NCBI RefSeq assembly: GCF_001306455.1
Contig: NZ_LGTQ01000006.1
Span: forward strand, 434,001 to 498,000
From: Jiulongibacter sediminis
GTDB lineage: Bacteria; Bacteroidota; Bacteroidia; Cytophagales; Spirosomataceae
DNA: 64,000 bases
Direction of reading: 5' to 3'
The position numbers and the translations under genes were made by a program. Below, in pieces: positions 55,892-64,000 of this stretch. Position 1 is the first letter of the stretch. Each line of letters begins with the position of its first letter. The notes beneath the pieces were generated by a model. The model was not told where the DNA came from. It saw only the letters and a list, made by a program, of their open reading frames with translations, and made no database searches.

Positions 55892-57106
55892 ATGAAAATA
55901 TTAGTCGTGACACAATATTTCTGGCCTGAAAGTTTCAGAATAAATGATATCTGTATTGGGTTAAGGGAGAAGGGGCACGATATCTCGGTTCTTACTGGCA
56001 TGCCTAACTACCCTTATGGTAAGTTTTTTGACGGTTACTCTTTTCTTTATCCGTTAAAAGAGGAATGGAATTTCATCAAAGTATATAGGGCACCACTTTT
56101 TTCGAGAGGGAAGGGCTCAGGTCTTTTACTTGCTTTGAACTATCTTACATTCTTAATTTTTGGAAGTCTGCGTGCCTTATGCATAAACGAAAAATTTGAT
56201 GTCATTTTAGTATTTCAACCTTCGCCCATTACTTCTGCCATACCGGCAATAGTAATTAAGAAAATAAGGAGAATACCAATTGCCTTATGGGTTCAAGACC
56301 TATGGCCAGAAAGTGTTAAAGCTGCAAGCAATATAGATAGTTCATGGATTATCCGTGTTTTAAATGAACTAACTAAATGGATTTACAAACATTCGGACAA
56401 AATATTATTGCAATCCAAGGGATTTAAGGAATATTTAAAAAAACAGGGTATTAATGAAAATAAAGTAACATACGCTCCTAATACGTGCGAGGATTACTAT
56501 TCTGTAACAGCTCCATTGGATCGGCATAAGGAATACTTTCCGAACGGATTTAATTTTTTCTTTGCAGGTAATTTAGGAGAGGCTCAGGGCTTGCTAACAT
56601 TGATTAAAGCGGCAGAAATAGTAAAATCGAAAACAAATAATAAAGTAAACTGGATTTTTGCTGGTGATGGTAGAATGAAGGAATTTTTAGTTAGAGAAGT
56701 CGATAATAGAAAACTGGGAGACAGCGTACACTTCATTGGCTCATTTCAAACTACTGAAATGGCGAGTATGTTTTCGTATGCTGATGTATTGATTGTTAGC
56801 TTAAAAAAGAATAAAATTTTTGAGTTAACGATCCCTTCTAAATTGCAGTCATATATGGCATGTGCGAAACCAATACTAGGCTCGATTGATGGAGAAGGTG
56901 CACGTATAATACGGGATGCTTTTTGTGGACTTGTGGCATCAGCGGAAAATGCTGAAGAGCTTGCAGAAGCCGCACTGAATATGGTCAGGATGAGTAAGGA
57001 TGAATTAACTAAGCTAGGTTTAAACAGCTTAAAGTATTTTTCGGAAGAGTTTAGTCGTGATAAAGTTCTGAGAACTATTGAGACTCAATTAAGGATAATT
57101 TCATGA
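55892..57106 (+). CDS. WbuB-like glycosyltransferase (L-FucNAc transferase candidate)
   Basis: 404 residues, GT4. The N-terminus (LVVTQYFWPESFRINDICIGLREKGHDISVLTGMPNYPYG) and VQDLWPESVKAA are those of WbuB, the L-FucNAc transferase that accompanies fnl genes in E. coli O26. The C-terminal site reads LTIPSKLQSYMACAKPILGSIDGEGARIIRDAFCG. Last gene of the AT-rich block. No terminator is obvious after it. Confidence 0.9.
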   Translation: MKILVVTQYFWPESFRINDICIGLREKGHDISVLTGMPNYPYGKFFDGYSFLYPLKEEWNFIKVYRAPLFSRGKGSGLLLALNYLTFLIFGSLRALCINEKFDVILVFQPSPITSAIPAIVIKKIRRIPIALWVQDLWPESVKAASNIDSSWIIRVLNELTKWIYKHSDKILLQSKGFKEYLKKQGINENKVTYAPNTCEDYYSVTAPLDRHKEYFPNGFNFFFAGNLGEAQGLLTLIKAAEIVKSKTNNKVNWIFAGDGRMKEFLVREVDNRKLGDSVHFIGSFQTTEMASMFSYADVLIVSLKKNKIFELTIPSKLQSYMACAKPILGSIDGEGARIIRDAFCGLVASAENAEELAEAALNMVRMSKDELTKLGLNSLKYFSEEFSRDKVLRTIETQLRIIS

Positions 57107-57281
57107 GCAAATAGAAAACATCGTTAATTAGTTTTTAAATAATTATTTCATGGTACGTTTGTGGCATTTTTTACAATCAACCATTGAATAAAAATTAAAC
57201 CACTTATTACGTTTAGATACTAATTGGTTGTATTTTTATTTCGGAAATATCAATTCGTTTTAAAGCATTAATTAAAAACAC
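57107..57281. other. AT-rich gap before the YadA-head-like gene
   Basis: No gene; A+T is high. No convincing promoter pair found (TATTTTTA near 57232 is the closest -7-like sequence). Confidence 0.3.
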
Positions 57282-58577
57282 ATGAAAAACTTACACCCAA
57301 AATATGTATTTGTACTTCTAATTATAGGGGTTTTAACAATACAGGCCAAAGCCCAAAATGTTGGTATAGGTACTAAACAGCCAGATCAGTCCGCGGCCTT
57401 AGATATTCAGTCTATTGATAAAGGTTTGCTTATTCCTAGAATGACTTTAGAGAAACGGAATGATATCAAAAATCCAGCAAATGGGTTATTGATTTTTCAA
57501 TCAAACGAGAAATCGGGTTTCTATTTCTTTGACGGAAATAAATGGTCTCCTTTATCTGCGACCGAAGCTAATTCAATCGCTGCCGCAAATCCCGATAATT
57601 GGTCTTTAACAGGTAATGCAGGAACATCTGAAGCAACGAATTTTATTGGGACAACTGACGCAGCACCACTGACACTGAAGGTCAATGCAGCTCGCTCGGG
57701 ATTAATAAGCACTGTAAATGGGTCCCCAACTTTGTTTGGTTATTTGAGCGGTTTATCAACGACTACTGGTATTAATAACTCGAGTTTCGGATATCTATCA
57801 ATGTATAGTAATACTAGTGGTTCACATAATGGTGCCTTTGGATATGGGTCTCTACAGAATAATACCACTGGAAACTACAACTTTGCCATGGGAAGTAATT
57901 CATTACTGAACAATACATCCGGTAGTTTTAATATGGCAGTTGGAGCTCATTCGCTAATCTTGAACAGTGTTGGAGCTCAAAATACTGCTATTGGAACAAA
58001 TGCATTGCAGTCAAATACTGGGGGATCCAACAATATTGGTATTGGCTACAATGCAGGATATAGCAATGCCAATGGTGATGGTAACATCTTTATAGGAGCA
58101 AACGCAGGATTTAACGAGACTGGTAACGGTAAACTTTACATAGCAAACTCCAGTACTACCACCCCGCTTATCTACGGTGACTTCTCAGCAAAATTTGTCT
58201 CCATTGGTGATGTTGACCCTGCAAAGAGAGCTTCGGCGAATACAAGTGGCGGTTATAATCTTCTGGTAAAGGGTGGAATTTTAACAGAAAAGGTGAAAGT
58301 GGCTCTTGCTTCATCTGCTGACTGGGCCGATTATGTCTTTGACCCAAGTTATAAACTGATGTCTTTGGAAGAGGTCGAGTCCTTTACTAATGACAATAAG
58401 CATCTTCCGAATGTTCCATCGGCCGATGAAATGGCTGCTAGTGGTTTGGATGTATCAGCTACTTCAAAAATCTTTATGGAAAAGATTGAGGAGCTAACCC
58501 TCTACATGATTGAATTAAACAAGGAAGTAAAGGCTTTGAAGGCTGAAAATGAAATTTTGAAGAATAAGATCAATTAG
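57282..58577 (+). CDS. Secreted YadA-head-like repeat protein with C-terminal coiled coil
   Basis: 431 residues. Signal peptide (YVFVLLIIGVLTIQAKAQ), an N-terminal block common in Bacteroidota surface proteins (NVGIGTKQPDQSAALDIQSIDKGLLIPRMT), and at about 160-280 a series of 20-24-residue repeats with the pattern (A/N)(F/I)GxxSLxxNTTGxxN, as in trimeric adhesin head domains. After a linker (YNLLVKGGILTEKVKVAL) comes the tail-fibre-like VFDPSYKLMSLEEVESF and a coiled coil MEKIEELTLYMIELNKEVKALKAEN. Probably a surface-exposed trimeric structure; no membrane anchor domain is seen. Followed by a terminator. Confidence 0.8.
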   Translation: MKNLHPKYVFVLLIIGVLTIQAKAQNVGIGTKQPDQSAALDIQSIDKGLLIPRMTLEKRNDIKNPANGLLIFQSNEKSGFYFFDGNKWSPLSATEANSIAAANPDNWSLTGNAGTSEATNFIGTTDAAPLTLKVNAARSGLISTVNGSPTLFGYLSGLSTTTGINNSSFGYLSMYSNTSGSHNGAFGYGSLQNNTTGNYNFAMGSNSLLNNTSGSFNMAVGAHSLILNSVGAQNTAIGTNALQSNTGGSNNIGIGYNAGYSNANGDGNIFIGANAGFNETGNGKLYIANSSTTTPLIYGDFSAKFVSIGDVDPAKRASANTSGGYNLLVKGGILTEKVKVALASSADWADYVFDPSYKLMSLEEVESFTNDNKHLPNVPSADEMAASGLDVSATSKIFMEKIEELTLYMIELNKEVKALKAENEILKNKIN

Positions 58578-58598
58578 TCTATGTTTTAAAATTTACAG

Positions 58599-58632
58599 GC
58601 CTCAATCGTTGTCATAACGGTTGAGGCTTTTC
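58599..58632 (+). terminator. Rho-independent terminator after YadA-head-like gene
   Basis: GCCTCAATCGTT / AACGGTTGAGGC (one T-G pair), five-base loop, T-rich tail. The next start codon (58637) comes four bases later. Confidence 0.87.
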
Positions 58633-58636
58633 CTTT

Positions 58637-59539
58637 ATGAATGATGTATTAATTTCTGGAGCCAGCGGTTTTGTTGGGAAAAATTTGATAAATTATCTGG
58701 ATGAGAGACTTATTTCTCATAAAGAAATTTCTTTGAGATCAGGTGTTCCTGATTCCCTGCCCGGTGACACTTCGGTGGTGGTTCATTTGGCTGGCCTGGC
58801 CCATGACCTTAAAAATGTTAATAAAGAGGCGGACTACTTTCGCGTTAATACGGAACTTACTCAACAGTTGTTCCAGGCTTTCCTGCGATCTGAGGCAGAT
58901 ACTTTTATTTTCCTCAGTTCGGTAAAGGCGGTAGCGGATTCTCCTGGGAAAGAATTACTATTGGAAAACACAATACCCGACCCGGTCACGGTTTACGGCA
59001 AATCTAAATTAGAAGCGGAGAGGGCCCTTTTATCTCGTAAAGTAAATGGCAAAAGAGTCATAATTCTTCGGCCTTGTATGATTCATGGCCCGGGCAATAA
59101 GGGAAATTTAAATCTCTTATATCGCTGGGTGAAATCTGGCCTTCCCTATCCCTTGGGGGCCTTTGACAATGAGCGGTCTTATTTAAGTGTAGATCATCTT
59201 TGCTATGTCATCACTGAACTGATTCGGAACCGGACAATTCCTCAAGGGGTGTATCAGGTGGCAGATACCAATTATGTTTCCACGATTGAGCTCGTTAAAC
59301 TAATCAGTCAGGAATTGGGCAAGCCTGTTCGTATTTGGAAGATTCCTGCACCTCTTATAAGGTCACTGGCCGAAATGGGTAATTGGCTTCATTTACCCTT
59401 GAATTCAGAGCGATTATACAAACTAACAGATGATTATAAAGTTTCTAATGAGAAGCTTAGGTCAGTCCTGGGAAATCCACCTAATTTTGAGGCTTCAGAA
59501 GGCCTTAGAAAAACCATTCGGAGTTTCGTTAATGAATAA
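58637..59539 (+). CDS. NAD-dependent sugar 4-reductase/epimerase (WbpV-like)
   Basis: 300 residues, extended SDR: ISGASGFVGKNLINYL, VVHLAGLAHDLKNVNKEADYFRVNTELT, FLSSVKAV, and VYGKSKLEAE (YxxxK). 'LAGLAHDL' followed by 'RPCMIHGPGNKGNL' is typical of the WbpV/UDP-4-keto-QuiNAc reductase group. Together with the next two genes it matches the wbpV-wbpL-wbpM order of P. aeruginosa O-antigen loci. Overlaps the next gene by eight bases. Confidence 0.85.
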   Translation: MNDVLISGASGFVGKNLINYLDERLISHKEISLRSGVPDSLPGDTSVVVHLAGLAHDLKNVNKEADYFRVNTELTQQLFQAFLRSEADTFIFLSSVKAVADSPGKELLLENTIPDPVTVYGKSKLEAERALLSRKVNGKRVIILRPCMIHGPGNKGNLNLLYRWVKSGLPYPLGAFDNERSYLSVDHLCYVITELIRNRTIPQGVYQVADTNYVSTIELVKLISQELGKPVRIWKIPAPLIRSLAEMGNWLHLPLNSERLYKLTDDYKVSNEKLRSVLGNPPNFEASEGLRKTIRSFVNE

Positions 59540-60488
59540 TTATTTGATGGCAGCACTCTTTCTGGCCTTCTCAGGTCTGGGATATTTATATATTGTATTT
59601 GCCCGAAAACTTCACATACATGATGTCCCGAATAACCGCAGCTCTCACAAGCAGGTAACGGTGAGAGGAATAGGAGTTCTCTTTCCGCTAGCAGTTCTAT
59701 ATTATGCTTGTGCTACCCAATTTCAATACCCTTTTTTTTTGATGGCCATTTTTACTCTGGCGAGTATTAGTTTTCTGGATGATCTTTTCACATTGTCTGG
59801 AAAGGCGAGATTCTTGGTTCAATTAATAGGAACAGGATTGATGCTCTATCAAATAGATTTAGAGAGCAATTTGCTCCTGCTTTTCACTTTGTTCTTTTTA
59901 GGAGTTGGATTTTTGAATGCATTTAACTTTATGGATGGTATCAATGGAATTACCGGACTTTATGGTCTGGTTGGGGCGGTTTCTTTATCCTATATGAATC
60001 AAAAAGTTAGATTCATTGATCAGCAGTTGCTTACTCTGCTAATGCTTGCTCTAGTGACCTTTTTATGGTTTAACTTTCGGAAAAGAGCCTTGGCATTCGG
60101 TGGCGATGTGGGAAGCATTTCACTGGCGGCTATACTATTCTTTGGTATCGTACTGCTAGGTGAGGCCGTATCCTGGAAATATTTGATGTTTTTCTCCTTG
60201 TATGGACTTGATACCGGCTATACGCTTTTCTACCGACTGTTAAAGGGAGAGGCTATCTTTGAGGCACATCGGCTTCATTTTTTTCAATTAATGGCCAACG
60301 AACTGCGAATCTCTCATTTACGGGTGAGTGTGCTCTATGCCGGACTTCAGTTGTTCCTGAATACAGTACTGGTCTTGAGTGATCAGTTGTGGATCGTTCT
60401 TGTGGTTCATCTTGTGCTGCTGGTAGTCATGCATAGGCTTCGTGCTCGTTTAGGAAAGGGAGTTCGTTGGATACCAAAGAATAAATAA
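59532..60488 (+). CDS. Undecaprenyl-phosphate sugar-1-phosphate transferase (WbpL/WecA-like)
   Basis: 318 residues from the ATG at 59532. About ten membrane segments; GT4-type PNPT: VPNNRSSHKQVTVRGIGVLFPL, SFLDDLFTLSGKARFL (DDxx), NFMDGINGITGLYG and LAFGGDVGSISL, with a late EAHRLHFFQ. It starts the lipid-linked repeat by moving HexNAc-1-P (D-FucNAc or D-QuiNAc in WbpL-type systems) to undecaprenyl phosphate. Confidence 0.93.
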   Translation: MNNYLMAALFLAFSGLGYLYIVFARKLHIHDVPNNRSSHKQVTVRGIGVLFPLAVLYYACATQFQYPFFLMAIFTLASISFLDDLFTLSGKARFLVQLIGTGLMLYQIDLESNLLLLFTLFFLGVGFLNAFNFMDGINGITGLYGLVGAVSLSYMNQKVRFIDQQLLTLLMLALVTFLWFNFRKRALAFGGDVGSISLAAILFFGIVLLGEAVSWKYLMFFSLYGLDTGYTLFYRLLKGEAIFEAHRLHFFQLMANELRISHLRVSVLYAGLQLFLNTVLVLSDQLWIVLVVHLVLLVVMHRLRARLGKGVRWIPKNK

Positions 60489-60555
60489 TGTTTTAGGGAT
60501 TAAAATCAGTAGAAGGAAAGGGTTAATTTTAAAGTTGAATCCTTAATTATTTGGT

Positions 60556-62466
60556 ATGATCCACAAGTTTACCTCCAGATTTGTTTCGAAATGGTTGATA
60601 CTACTCGTTGATATGGGTATAGTGGCGGCCTCTTTTACCTTGGCTGCTCTGGCCCGGTTTAATTTCGAATTTACCTATGTTGATCCGCAACTTTTCAAAT
60701 ATCATTTGGCCTTAGTGGTCTTTTTTCGTTTGATTGGTTTCCTCATCTTTCAGTCGTATTCCGGTATTGTCAGACATACCAGTTTGGAGGATATCAAGAA
60801 CCTCTTTAATGCCCTGTTGTTTTCCTCATTGGCTTTATTTGTTTTGTCATTTATTGGCCATAAAATGAATTGGTCGCTGTTCAAAATACCCTATTCTATC
60901 CTGCTGATTGGTTTCTTTATTGCCATGTTCTCCCTAACAGTGAGTCGTTTCATGGTCAAATCGGTCTATGAACGATTGATTACAAATCACAAGGACAGCA
61001 GACCGGTCATTATCTATGGTGCAGGTGATTTGGGAAGAATTACCAAAAATTCATTGTATAATGATAAAAGGTACAAATATAAGATTTTGTACTTTCTGGA
61101 TGATAATCCACAGTTGAATGGGAAGTCCATTGAAGGGATCACTATTCTGAGTAAGAAAGATGGGCTAGAAGAGTTTCTGAAACGCCAAAAAAGACTTTTC
61201 CCTCACTTGGAAGTTATTTTTGCCATCCAGTCCATCAGTTCGGTATTGAGAAATGAAATCATTGATTCGCTGTTAAAGACCGGAGTTCCTTTGAAAATTC
61301 TTCCACCCATCAAACAATGGATGAATGGAGAATTAAAGGCCAGTCAGATCCATGAGATTAAAATTGAAGATCTTTTGGAGAGAGAGCCTATCAGTCTGAA
61401 TAATCGCCTGGTCAATGAATACCTGAATGGAAAAAAAATCATGGTGACCGGTGCGGCAGGTTCCATAGGCTCTGAACTGGTACGTCAGATTTTAAGATTT
61501 GATCCTGAGGAATTGATTTTGGTCGATCAGGCGGAGTCTGCTCTCTATGATCTGGAAACCGAGATTCGCAGATTATCTTCCAAAAATCATTCATTGAAGG
61601 CTTCATTTCACATTCGAGATGTGAGTTCTGAGCATCGCATGGAGGAGCTGTTTCAGTTGTATACTCCTCAGGTGGTATTTCATGCTGCGGCCTATAAGCA
61701 TGTACCGTTAATGGAAGAGGATCCCTTTAATGCCGTAAAAGTAAATGTGAGGGGAACGATGAACATGGCTAATCTGGCCCTGAAGTATCAGGCCAACCGA
61801 TTTGTTTTCATATCCACAGATAAGGCGGTAAACCCGACGAATGTGATGGGGGCCAGCAAGCGGCTGGCAGAGAAATATGTACAAAGTCTCAATGCTCATC
61901 AAAATACCACTCGTTTTGTGACGACACGGTTTGGCAATGTACTGGGATCCAATGGTTCTGTCATTCCTTTGTTTAAGAAACAAATTGAAAAGGGTGGTCC
62001 TGTTACCGTAACCCATCCTGATATCATTCGTTATTTTATGACGATACCGGAGGCTTGTCAATTGGTGTTGGAGGCCGGTACCATGGGGAAAGGAGGGGAG
62101 ATTTACGTCTTTGAAATGGGCGAGCCGGTTCGTATTGTCGATCTGGCTCATCGGATGATTCGACTCTCGGGTTTTGAGCCAGATGAGGATGTTCGAATAG
62201 AATTCACCGGACTTCGTCCGGGAGAAAAGTTATATGAAGAACTACTGGGCGATTTGGAGAAAACCAAAGCAACTCACCATCCCAAGATATTAATTGCCCA
62301 GGTAAAGCCGGAACCCCATGAGGAACTCCAAAGAGCTTTTATGGAGCTGTTAAAAGAGCTGGAAACAAAGAGTAAGGTGGAAATCGTAAGACACATTAAG
62401 GCCTTGGTTCCTGAATATGTGAGCGAGAATTCAGTTTATTCTAGCCTTGATGAGACTAAAAGCTAA
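60556..62466 (+). CDS. Membrane-bound UDP-GlcNAc 4,6-dehydratase (WbpM/FlaA1/CapD type)
   Basis: 636 residues. Four N-terminal membrane segments (to about residue 130), a first Rossmann domain (IYGAGDLGRITKNSLYN), then the dehydratase domain: TGAAGSIGSELVRQIL, HAAAYKHVPLMEEDP, STDKAVNPTNVMGASKR (Met in place of the usual Tyr, as in WbpM), and TRFGNVLGSNGSVIPLFKKQI. Product is UDP-4-keto-6-deoxy-GlcNAc, the substrate of the WbpV-like reductase. Convergent 3' overlap of 11 bases with the Wzi-like gene. Confidence 0.94.
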   Translation: MIHKFTSRFVSKWLILLVDMGIVAASFTLAALARFNFEFTYVDPQLFKYHLALVVFFRLIGFLIFQSYSGIVRHTSLEDIKNLFNALLFSSLALFVLSFIGHKMNWSLFKIPYSILLIGFFIAMFSLTVSRFMVKSVYERLITNHKDSRPVIIYGAGDLGRITKNSLYNDKRYKYKILYFLDDNPQLNGKSIEGITILSKKDGLEEFLKRQKRLFPHLEVIFAIQSISSVLRNEIIDSLLKTGVPLKILPPIKQWMNGELKASQIHEIKIEDLLEREPISLNNRLVNEYLNGKKIMVTGAAGSIGSELVRQILRFDPEELILVDQAESALYDLETEIRRLSSKNHSLKASFHIRDVSSEHRMEELFQLYTPQVVFHAAAYKHVPLMEEDPFNAVKVNVRGTMNMANLALKYQANRFVFISTDKAVNPTNVMGASKRLAEKYVQSLNAHQNTTRFVTTRFGNVLGSNGSVIPLFKKQIEKGGPVTVTHPDIIRYFMTIPEACQLVLEAGTMGKGGEIYVFEMGEPVRIVDLAHRMIRLSGFEPDEDVRIEFTGLRPGEKLYEELLGDLEKTKATHHPKILIAQVKPEPHEELQRAFMELLKELETKSKVEIVRHIKALVPEYVSENSVYSSLDETKS

Positions 62467-63916
62467 GCTTTTTAATGACGGACAAATGTGCCCCTGTTCT
62501 GGAATTCCAAAAATCACCAATGTCTGAGGCTACGGAAAGTTGATAATTCATGCTATCTTTTTGATAGAGTACGCTAAGGAAAGTGGAATGATTTTTCAAA
62601 GTCTGCTTTGAGCCATATCTGCCCGGGCTTTCGATGAAACTATAACTTATATGTGCCTGAAGGTTTGGAAGCCAATAAGACAGCGAAGAGTAAATGACTT
62701 TTATACGGTTAAAGTATAGATAATTGGGATTAATGTTTGAGCCCTCAACGTTTGACGAAAACTGTCTAAAGGGCATAAGAAAAGGTGTACCCAGGGTGCG
62801 GCTTAGATACGTGTAACCATCTTCATACAAGCCATTGTTAAAATAATTGTCAAAACCCCTCAACTGTGGAATGACATTTCCTGATCCGGTATTGCCACCC
62901 TGATTTCGGGTATCCAAATATTCCAAACCAATCCCCAATCTGGAATTCTTAAAGCCAAGCCCCAGCAAACCATCTGAAATATTGTTTAAGTAAAACAGAG
63001 AACCGTCCTCATAAATGCTTTGACGATAAAGCATGAAAGTACCAAAGTGGGTGTTGAAATCCATAGCAATATCGATGGTTCCCAAATGATTGCCGGCCCG
63101 GTTAAAGGCTTCATTATAGGGGATACCATCCTTTATTTCTCCCGCATCCAGATTTTTGTTCAGACTTATTCCAGTAACTACGTTAATATAAGTTGATAGG
63201 TCCGATGGAAATGAAGTGATGGTTTGATCAGTCGGAGTATCATAAAAGGGCACCGTTGGTTTACCTCCCCACTGCACCTGATGATTAAAACCCGCATAAA
63301 ACTTCATTCGCCATTGAGGTTTGCCCAAACGGGCATAGAAAGTTTTCTGATGCAGATAATAATTTTGTACAGAATCAGCACTTCCAAACCAGCCGTGGGC
63401 ATAGGTACCTTTGATGTTCAAAAGTTTATTTTTTAGAATTGGAGTATAATTGGGGATACTCAATTGAACCTTGGGAAGCGGTAAGGCATTGCCTGACCAG
63501 ATATAAGAACCTGAGCTGAGTGTCGAATCCACTAAACCCACAATTTCTCTTCTTCGACCTGCATAGAACTCAAAAGGCCCCGCACGCCCTTTTAAATAGG
63601 CCTCAGTCAACCTTAAAACGTTTACACGCCCAACATTACCATTTGCCCTAAGCCCATACCCCAAAGCCATTTTGTTTAACTTTTGATCAACTGAATAAGT
63701 GCTATCATATTCATGATGAGCCGATGCCATGACCTGAAGAACATTCCCTTCAAACGGGACTTCGCCATATTGATTGCTATGTAACCAAAAAGGCAATTGA
63801 TTTCCCGAAGTGAGGTAGGTCGAGAGACCAGCCTGATAGCTGTTATTCCTTAGTAGGTTTTGACAATAGGTCAGCACCGGGGTGATGAGGAGCAATATGA
63901 AAAGATTATATTTCAA
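62456..63916 (-). CDS. Capsule assembly Wzi-family outer-membrane barrel
   Basis: 486 residues, TTG start (63914-63916) with signal YNLFILLLITPVLTYCQ. Alternating hydrophobic beta strands throughout, with the Wzi-type openings SGNQLPFWLHSNQYG, EAYLKGRAGPFEFYAGRRREIVGL and FGGF-like NHLGTIDIAMDFNTHFGTFMLYRQSIYEDGSLFYLNN. Wzi binds capsule to the outer surface. The start overlaps the stop of another gene on the same strand (TTGA), so an upstream partner exists. Confidence 0.88.
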   Translation of the reverse strand: MKYNLFILLLITPVLTYCQNLLRNNSYQAGLSTYLTSGNQLPFWLHSNQYGEVPFEGNVLQVMASAHHEYDSTYSVDQKLNKMALGYGLRANGNVGRVNVLRLTEAYLKGRAGPFEFYAGRRREIVGLVDSTLSSGSYIWSGNALPLPKVQLSIPNYTPILKNKLLNIKGTYAHGWFGSADSVQNYYLHQKTFYARLGKPQWRMKFYAGFNHQVQWGGKPTVPFYDTPTDQTITSFPSDLSTYINVVTGISLNKNLDAGEIKDGIPYNEAFNRAGNHLGTIDIAMDFNTHFGTFMLYRQSIYEDGSLFYLNNISDGLLGLGFKNSRLGIGLEYLDTRNQGGNTGSGNVIPQLRGFDNYFNNGLYEDGYTYLSRTLGTPFLMPFRQFSSNVEGSNINPNYLYFNRIKVIYSSLSYWLPNLQAHISYSFIESPGRYGSKQTLKNHSTFLSVLYQKDSMNYQLSVASDIGDFWNSRTGAHLSVIKKLSF

Positions 63917-64000
63917 TACAGTTGACGTTGCCAGGACAAAGATAGACCGATGTTTTGATCATACAAGCGACCATGGTCCATCATGAATTGTCCTGAAATA
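63913..64000 (-). CDS. C-terminal end of another outer-membrane barrel protein (partial)
   Basis: The minus strand is open from the window edge to a TGA at 63913-63915. The 28 visible residues (ISGQFMMDHGRLYDQNIGLSLSWQRQLY) end in an alternating, aromatic-terminated strand (GLSLSWQRQLY), typical of outer-membrane barrels and similar in layout to the end of the Wzi-like protein next to it. The stop overlaps the Wzi TTG start. Probably a second, tandem Wzi/OM-barrel gene, but too little is visible for certainty. Confidence 0.5.
   Translation of the reverse strand, partial: ISGQFMMDHGRLYDQNIGLSLSWQRQLY

Noticed and set aside
63937-63944. TATCTTTG on the minus strand looked like a promoter for the Wzi-like gene.
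   Set aside because: It lies inside the coding sequence of an upstream gene whose stop overlaps the Wzi start; the -33 match is imperfect and co-transcription is simpler.

Overview
The window looks like chromosomal DNA of a marine-type Bacteroidota, most likely order Cytophagales. Evidence: promoters of the Bacteroidota form (TTTG, about 19 bases, TAnnTTTG) before rplM, the DksA/TraR gene and atpD; a protein ending in the gliding-motility/T9SS type B sorting domain; a two-gene atpD-atpC unit with a short epsilon subunit; the rplM-rpsI-rpsB-tsf order; an animal/fungal-type glycogen synthase; and mostly A/T-rich start contexts without Shine-Dalgarno sequences. No rRNA, tRNA, CRISPR array, transposase or prophage gene was seen.

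Layout. 0-6 kb: end of mreC, mreD, a beta-lactamase-like lipoprotein, a vanadium-haloperoxidase/PAP2 lipoprotein, an Hsp20 chaperone and a DegP/HtrA protease. 6-9.3 kb (minus): the translation operon rplM-rpsI-rpsB-tsf behind a roughly 200-base structured leader. 9.6-19.4 kb: mraY, a VWA-like lipoprotein, yraN, then lipB / dipeptide epimerase / ThiF-rhodanese overlapping on the plus strand, ruvX and ndk on the minus strand, an NrnA-type DHH phosphoesterase, two tandem FKBP lipoproteins and a DksA/TraR-like regulator. 19.4-28.6 kb: a membrane mannosyltransferase-like protein, atpDC, a GH3-family enzyme overlapping a secreted protein with a DADDT motif, a beta-propeller protein, an omega-amidase-like nitrilase, peptide deformylase and a GNAT protein. 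28.7-39.3 kb: a PKD/T9SS surface protein, ruvB, glycogen synthase, plsY, cysQ, an M20 dipeptidase, murQ and a BatA-like VWA protein.

39.3-64 kb is an accessory surface-polysaccharide region. It opens with a truncated nucleotide-sugar dehydrogenase, a 0.9-kb gene-free stretch full of inverted repeats, a small conserved-looking protein and cysC. A Wzx/Wzy-type cluster follows: SLBB export protein, Wzz, UDP-sugar dehydrogenase and epimerase (TviB/TviC or WbpO/WbpP type), flippase, polymerase, asparagine-synthase-like amidotransferase, GT4, the three-gene UDP-L-FucNAc set with a WbuB-like GT4, a YadA-head-like secreted protein, a WbpV/WbpL/WbpM-like trio, and a Wzi-like outer-membrane barrel encoded in the opposite direction.

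Read as a pathway, the cluster makes three nucleotide sugars (UDP-D-QuiNAc or D-FucNAc, UDP-GalNAcA possibly amidated, UDP-L-FucNAc). It carries exactly one initiating and two further glycosyltransferases, which predicts a trisaccharide repeat. The core of this cluster (about 45-57 kb) is visibly more AT-rich than its flanks, as expected for exchanged polysaccharide loci. Other points for a second look are the gene-free 39.6-40.5 kb stretch, a two-copy REP-like hairpin (9.37 and 35.88 kb), the phased repeats before hsp20, the ribosomal leader, and the GH3/DADDT gene pair.
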